Assembly (NCBI GenBank): GCA_023431725.1
Contig: JAEYVN010000363.1
Location: 1 to 14,437 of the forward strand
Length of the DNA stretch: 14,437 bases
Direction of reading: 5' to 3'
Source of the DNA: Pseudomonadota bacterium
GTDB taxonomy: Bacteria; Pseudomonadota; Alphaproteobacteria; Rhizobiales; Xanthobacteraceae
The notes beneath the pieces were generated by a model. It was not told the origin of the DNA, searched no databases, and was given only the letters and a program-made list of their open reading frames with translations. This document shows positions 13,882 to 14,437 of this stretch, in pieces. The translations under genes and the position numbers were made by a program. Numbering within the stretch: position 1 is the first letter of the stretch; each line of letters starts with the position of its first letter.

Positions 13882-14280
13882 ATGGCTAAGCCTCAGGCGA
13901 TCTTTCCAGCGAACCGACACGCGCTCTATGACGAGCACCGCTACTCAGCGGCCATCAGATCGGGCGATCTCCTGTTCGTGTCAGGTCAGGTGGGCAGCCG
14001 CGAAGACGGGTCGCCAGAACCCGATTTCAAACGACAGGTCGAGCTCGCTTTCGACAATCTGAAAGCCGTCCTTGCAGCGGCGGGCTGCACGCTCGAGGAT
14101 ATCGTCGATGTGACGACGTTCCACACGGACCCCGCCTCGCAGTTTGACGCTATCATGTCCGTCCGGAGCAAGGTGTTCCCGCAGAAGCCATATCCCAACT
14201 GGACAGCGGTCGGCGTGAACTGGCTCGCCGGTTTCGATTTCGAGATCAAGGTGATCGCCCGGATTCCACAGACCGCCTGA
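13882..14280 (+). CDS. Single-domain RidA-family protein
   Basis: A 132-residue RidA/YjgF-family protein of normal length. It shows YSAAIRSGDLLFVSGQVGSR (21-40), the helix AFDNLKAVLAAAGCTLEDIV (56-75), DVTTFHTDP (76-84) and the last strand FEIKVIARIP. The ATG at 13882 has AGGAG eight bases upstream, so the longer frame back to 13864 is not used. The substrate-binding arginine of RidA deaminases (in PARSC of E. coli) is replaced at the equivalent point, PNWTAV, by Trp107. It is therefore unlikely to be a 2-aminoacrylate deaminase and more like one of the non-archetypal Rid subfamilies. Its neighbours are a divergent LysR gene and a downstream MDR oxidoreductase gene, suggesting that it helps process a reactive metabolite of that enzyme. 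Confidence 0.9.
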   Translation: MAKPQAIFPANRHALYDEHRYSAAIRSGDLLFVSGQVGSREDGSPEPDFKRQVELAFDNLKAVLAAAGCTLEDIVDVTTFHTDPASQFDAIMSVRSKVFPQKPYPNWTAVGVNWLAGFDFEIKVIARIPQTA

Positions 14281-14307
14281 ACCATCCCTGCATAGGGTTT
14301 CCTAACA

Positions 14308-14346
14308 GAGGCTGACGCCCCGAGACCGCGTCAGCCTCGGCTCGGG
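14308..14346 (+). terminator. Strong GC-rich hairpin with a possible pseudoknot
   Basis: GAGGCTGACGC (14308-14318) and GCGTCAGCCTC (14328-14338) form a perfect 11-bp stem with a 9-base loop, 27 bases after the RidA stop. No T-run follows, so simple intrinsic termination is uncertain. The loop bases CCCGAG (14319-14324) are complementary to CTCGGG at 14341-14346 just beyond the stem, so an H-type pseudoknot could form. It sits between RidA and the next gene and may set their relative expression. Confidence 0.5.
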
Positions 14347-14389
14347 ACCCGCCACTTCACGTCCTCAAGACAGAACTGGAAGAGAAGCA

Positions 14390-14437
14390 ATGAAGGCTGC
14401 CGTTTACGATAGGGCGGGTGAACCGCACGTCCTGCAC
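14390..14437 (+). CDS. MDR-type (zinc alcohol dehydrogenase/quinone oxidoreductase) enzyme, 5' end only
   Basis: Sixteen codons, MKAAVYDRAGEPHVLH, run off the right edge. The opening MKA-v--...G-p-vL is typical of medium-chain dehydrogenase/reductases, particularly the quinone-oxidoreductase and zinc alcohol-dehydrogenase groups. GGAAGAG precedes the ATG. It follows the RidA gene on the same strand after 109 bases containing a hairpin, and probably belongs to the same LysR-controlled unit. The subgroup cannot be told from this fragment. Confidence 0.75.
   Translation, partial: MKAAVYDRAGEPHVLH

Noticed and set aside
1..14437. CRISPR array, toxin-antitoxin pair or phage-defence genes
   Set aside because: The only regular repeats are the contiguous 21-bp units without spacers, and no cas, toxin or defence domain was found in any frame.

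Overview
The window looks like accessory or plasmid/island DNA from a GC-rich alphaproteobacterium, most likely of the Rhizobiales (Bradyrhizobium, Rhizobium or a relative). This is inferred from gene content: a Bug-type solute-binding protein, an IS3-family remnant of a type common in rhizobia, a GreA/GreB-like factor of the kind I associate with rhizobia, and a single-Cys OhrR-like regulator. No rRNA, tRNA or CRISPR array was seen.

Region 1 (1-690) is eroded. A 63-codon piece of a molybdopterin-binding (xanthine dehydrogenase/CoxL-type) subunit enters from the left edge on the minus strand. It stops matching the family near base 190, and the next 500 bases hold no recognisable gene.

Region 2 (695-4852) is a small catabolic or scavenging locus. 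On the minus strand lie a GntR/FCD regulator, a three-domain RidA protein and an alpha/beta hydrolase. The regulator and RidA genes overlap by 4 bases (GTGA). Divergently on the plus strand is a secreted TctC/Bug-type binding protein, and the shared intergenic region has a candidate operator. An uncharacterised small metabolite is probably bound or imported and hydrolysed.

Region 3 (4908-5627, minus) is a ModA-like binding-protein fold without a visible signal peptide.

Region 4 (5901-9376) is a nucleic-acid maintenance cassette: a UvrD/PcrA-type helicase and exonuclease III in tandem, convergent with a GreA/GreB-like factor whose acidic coiled-coil tip is altered. Behind the Gre-like gene lies a wrecked alpha/beta hydrolase fused to a truncated IS3-family element (9743-10255).

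Region 5 (10256-11162) lacks convincing genes but holds the most striking non-coding structure: at least nine 21-bp iteron-like repeats (core GTAACG..TTGTTTCGG) in two clusters. The first is a head-to-head array forming a 32-bp-arm inverted repeat. The layout resembles an iteron origin, partition site or operator array, but no replication gene is visible.

Region 6 (11163-12664) is a divergent pair: a cofactor-free haloperoxidase-type alpha/beta hydrolase and a MarR/OhrR-type peroxide-sensing regulator, with two copies of a candidate operator between them. Region 7 (12830-14437) has a LysR regulator divergent from a single-domain RidA protein, followed by a GC-rich hairpin and the first 16 codons of an MDR-type zinc/quinone oxidoreductase that runs off the window.
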